From contig DAOVPZ010000074.1 of the NCBI GenBank assembly GCA_030628975.1, positions 1 through 6,242 on the forward strand: a stretch of 6,242 nt of DNA. Direction: 5' to 3'. The translations under genes and the position numbers were made by a program. Positions 5,696 to 6,242 of the stretch are shown one piece after another (the stretch's first letter is position 1; each line of letters begins with the position of its first letter). The stretch comes from Candidatus Cloacimonadota bacterium. GTDB lineage: Bacteria > Cloacimonadota > Cloacimonadia > JGIOTU-2. The notes beneath the pieces were generated by a model that had not been told where the DNA came from, did not search any database, and was given only the letters and a program-made list of their open reading frames with translations.

Positions 5696-6242
5696 TTATG
5701 CTACAAAGATTAACAAAAATGCAACCACTAATGAATATATTGATGTTGATTCTGCAACAGCAGCACCCACAAACATAGTTCTTGTTAATAATGGAGATTG
5801 TTTAGGAAATTTACTTATTGCTTCAACTGCTTTAGCAGCAACCATACCGATCCCAAGCCCAGGACCAAATGTCCCAAAGCCCATAGAGAACACAGCGCCT
5901 ACCAATGCAAAGGATTTTACTATGCTATCCCCTGCAGGTGTAGAATATAACAATATCATAGAAATTACCAACGCAAAAATGGCTGATGTTTGAGATAATG
6001 CCTGCCCTATTAACATATTTGCAGTAAGCAAATTGGCCTCTCTTGGTTGCCTCCCTATTCCTTTACAAGCTTGCCCACCCGTATATCCATTTCCTAAAGC
6101 TGGTCCGAGACTTCCTATGCCTATTACCAATCCAGCACCAAAGAGTGAAGCAACCATCTGCCATCCACCATTGGAATTTGTCATACCACCAAATAAAAGA
6201 AGCAGGGCAACAACAAGAGCAAAAATGGCACCTGTTTCAGTA
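5696..6242 (-). CDS. atpE: F1Fo ATP synthase subunit c, fused multi-hairpin form (5' end beyond right edge)
   Basis: This is a rotor proteolipid of at least three fused c hairpins. An ATG at 6184 opens a 162-codon frame holding two complete hairpins. The frame is also open upstream to the window edge, and those 19 codons read TETGAIFALVVALLLLFGG, clearly the second helix of a preceding hairpin. The ATG at 6184 is therefore almost certainly internal. Numbering from that Met, hairpin A (about 8-81) has N32 on helix 1 and Q65 on helix 2 where the coupling Glu belongs. Hairpin B (about 87-162) has I112 on helix 1 and a normal E145-S146-T147-x-x-Y150. The partial first hairpin has its Glu at codon 6238-6236. 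The loops read R45-Q46-P47 (canonical RQP) and K125-F126-P127 (altered). The gene precedes single-hairpin atpE by 136 bases on the same strand. Fused c subunits with lost carboxylates resemble V/A-type proteolipids and the Acetobacterium woodii c1 subunit. The total number of hairpins cannot be seen. Confidence 0.93.
   Translation of the reverse strand, partial: TETGAIFALVVALLLLFGGMTNSNGGWQMVASLFGAGLVIGIGSLGPALGNGYTGGQACKGIGRQPREANLLTANMLIGQALSQTSAIFALVISMILLYSTPAGDSIVKSFALVGAVFSMGFGTFGPGLGIGMVAAKAVEAISKFPKQSPLLTRTMFVGAAVAESTSIYSLVVAFLLIFVA

Noticed and set aside
6182..6184. ATG as the start of a two-hairpin c gene
   Set aside because: The frame upstream is open to the window edge and encodes the end of another c hairpin. 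The bases before the ATG (GGTGGT) are only a poor Shine-Dalgarno match.
5323..6242. An N-ATPase (Na+-translocating F-type variant) operon
   Set aside because: N-ATPase operons start with beta and epsilon and carry the extra atpQ and atpR genes before a and c. Here the order and the presence of delta fit the classical F-type operon.

Overview
The window is almost entirely an F-type (F1Fo) ATP synthase operon, read on the minus strand, from an AT-rich bacterial genome. Transcription runs from high to low coordinates: a multi-hairpin rotor subunit c (cut by the right edge), a single-hairpin subunit c, then b, delta, alpha, gamma and beta. This is the classical bacterial order a-c-b-delta-alpha-gamma-beta-epsilon. 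Subunit a is expected beyond the right edge. Subunit epsilon is absent where it should follow beta. The left edge instead holds the start of a four-helix-bundle (S23 / 23S rRNA intervening-sequence family) gene on the same strand.

The remarkable part is the rotor. Two different c genes sit next to each other. The single-hairpin AtpE has the Na+-type helix-2 signature (E61-S62-T63-x-x-Y66) plus a second carboxylate, E28, where Na+ rings such as that of Ilyobacter have Gln. This is the two-carboxylate arrangement known from Fusobacterium nucleatum. The upstream c gene encodes at least three fused hairpins. The reading frame is open across the Met codon at 6184 and continues into the second helix of another hairpin. 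Its ion-site carboxylates read Glu (partial first visible hairpin), Gln (second), Glu (third), so one hairpin has lost its coupling residue. Fused c hairpins with lost carboxylates are typical of V/A-type rotors and of the mixed rotor of Acetobacterium woodii. Here they occur in an otherwise ordinary F-type operon, which suggests a hybrid, probably Na+-dependent rotor with a lowered ion-to-ATP ratio.

The F1 genes are intact and carry their catalytic motifs. These include Walker A at alpha 169-176 and beta 151-158, the beta catalytic Glu183 and the alpha arginine finger Arg365. Spacing is tight, with good Shine-Dalgarno sites and a TAATG junction between alpha and gamma. Delta and beta start at TTG. 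The only sizeable non-coding stretch, 5560-5695, lies between the two c genes and holds a tandem 10-bp repeat and a small palindrome.

The organism is likely an anaerobic, AT-rich bacterium using sodium bioenergetics, possibly from an uncultivated lineage. Nothing in the window fixes its taxonomy.
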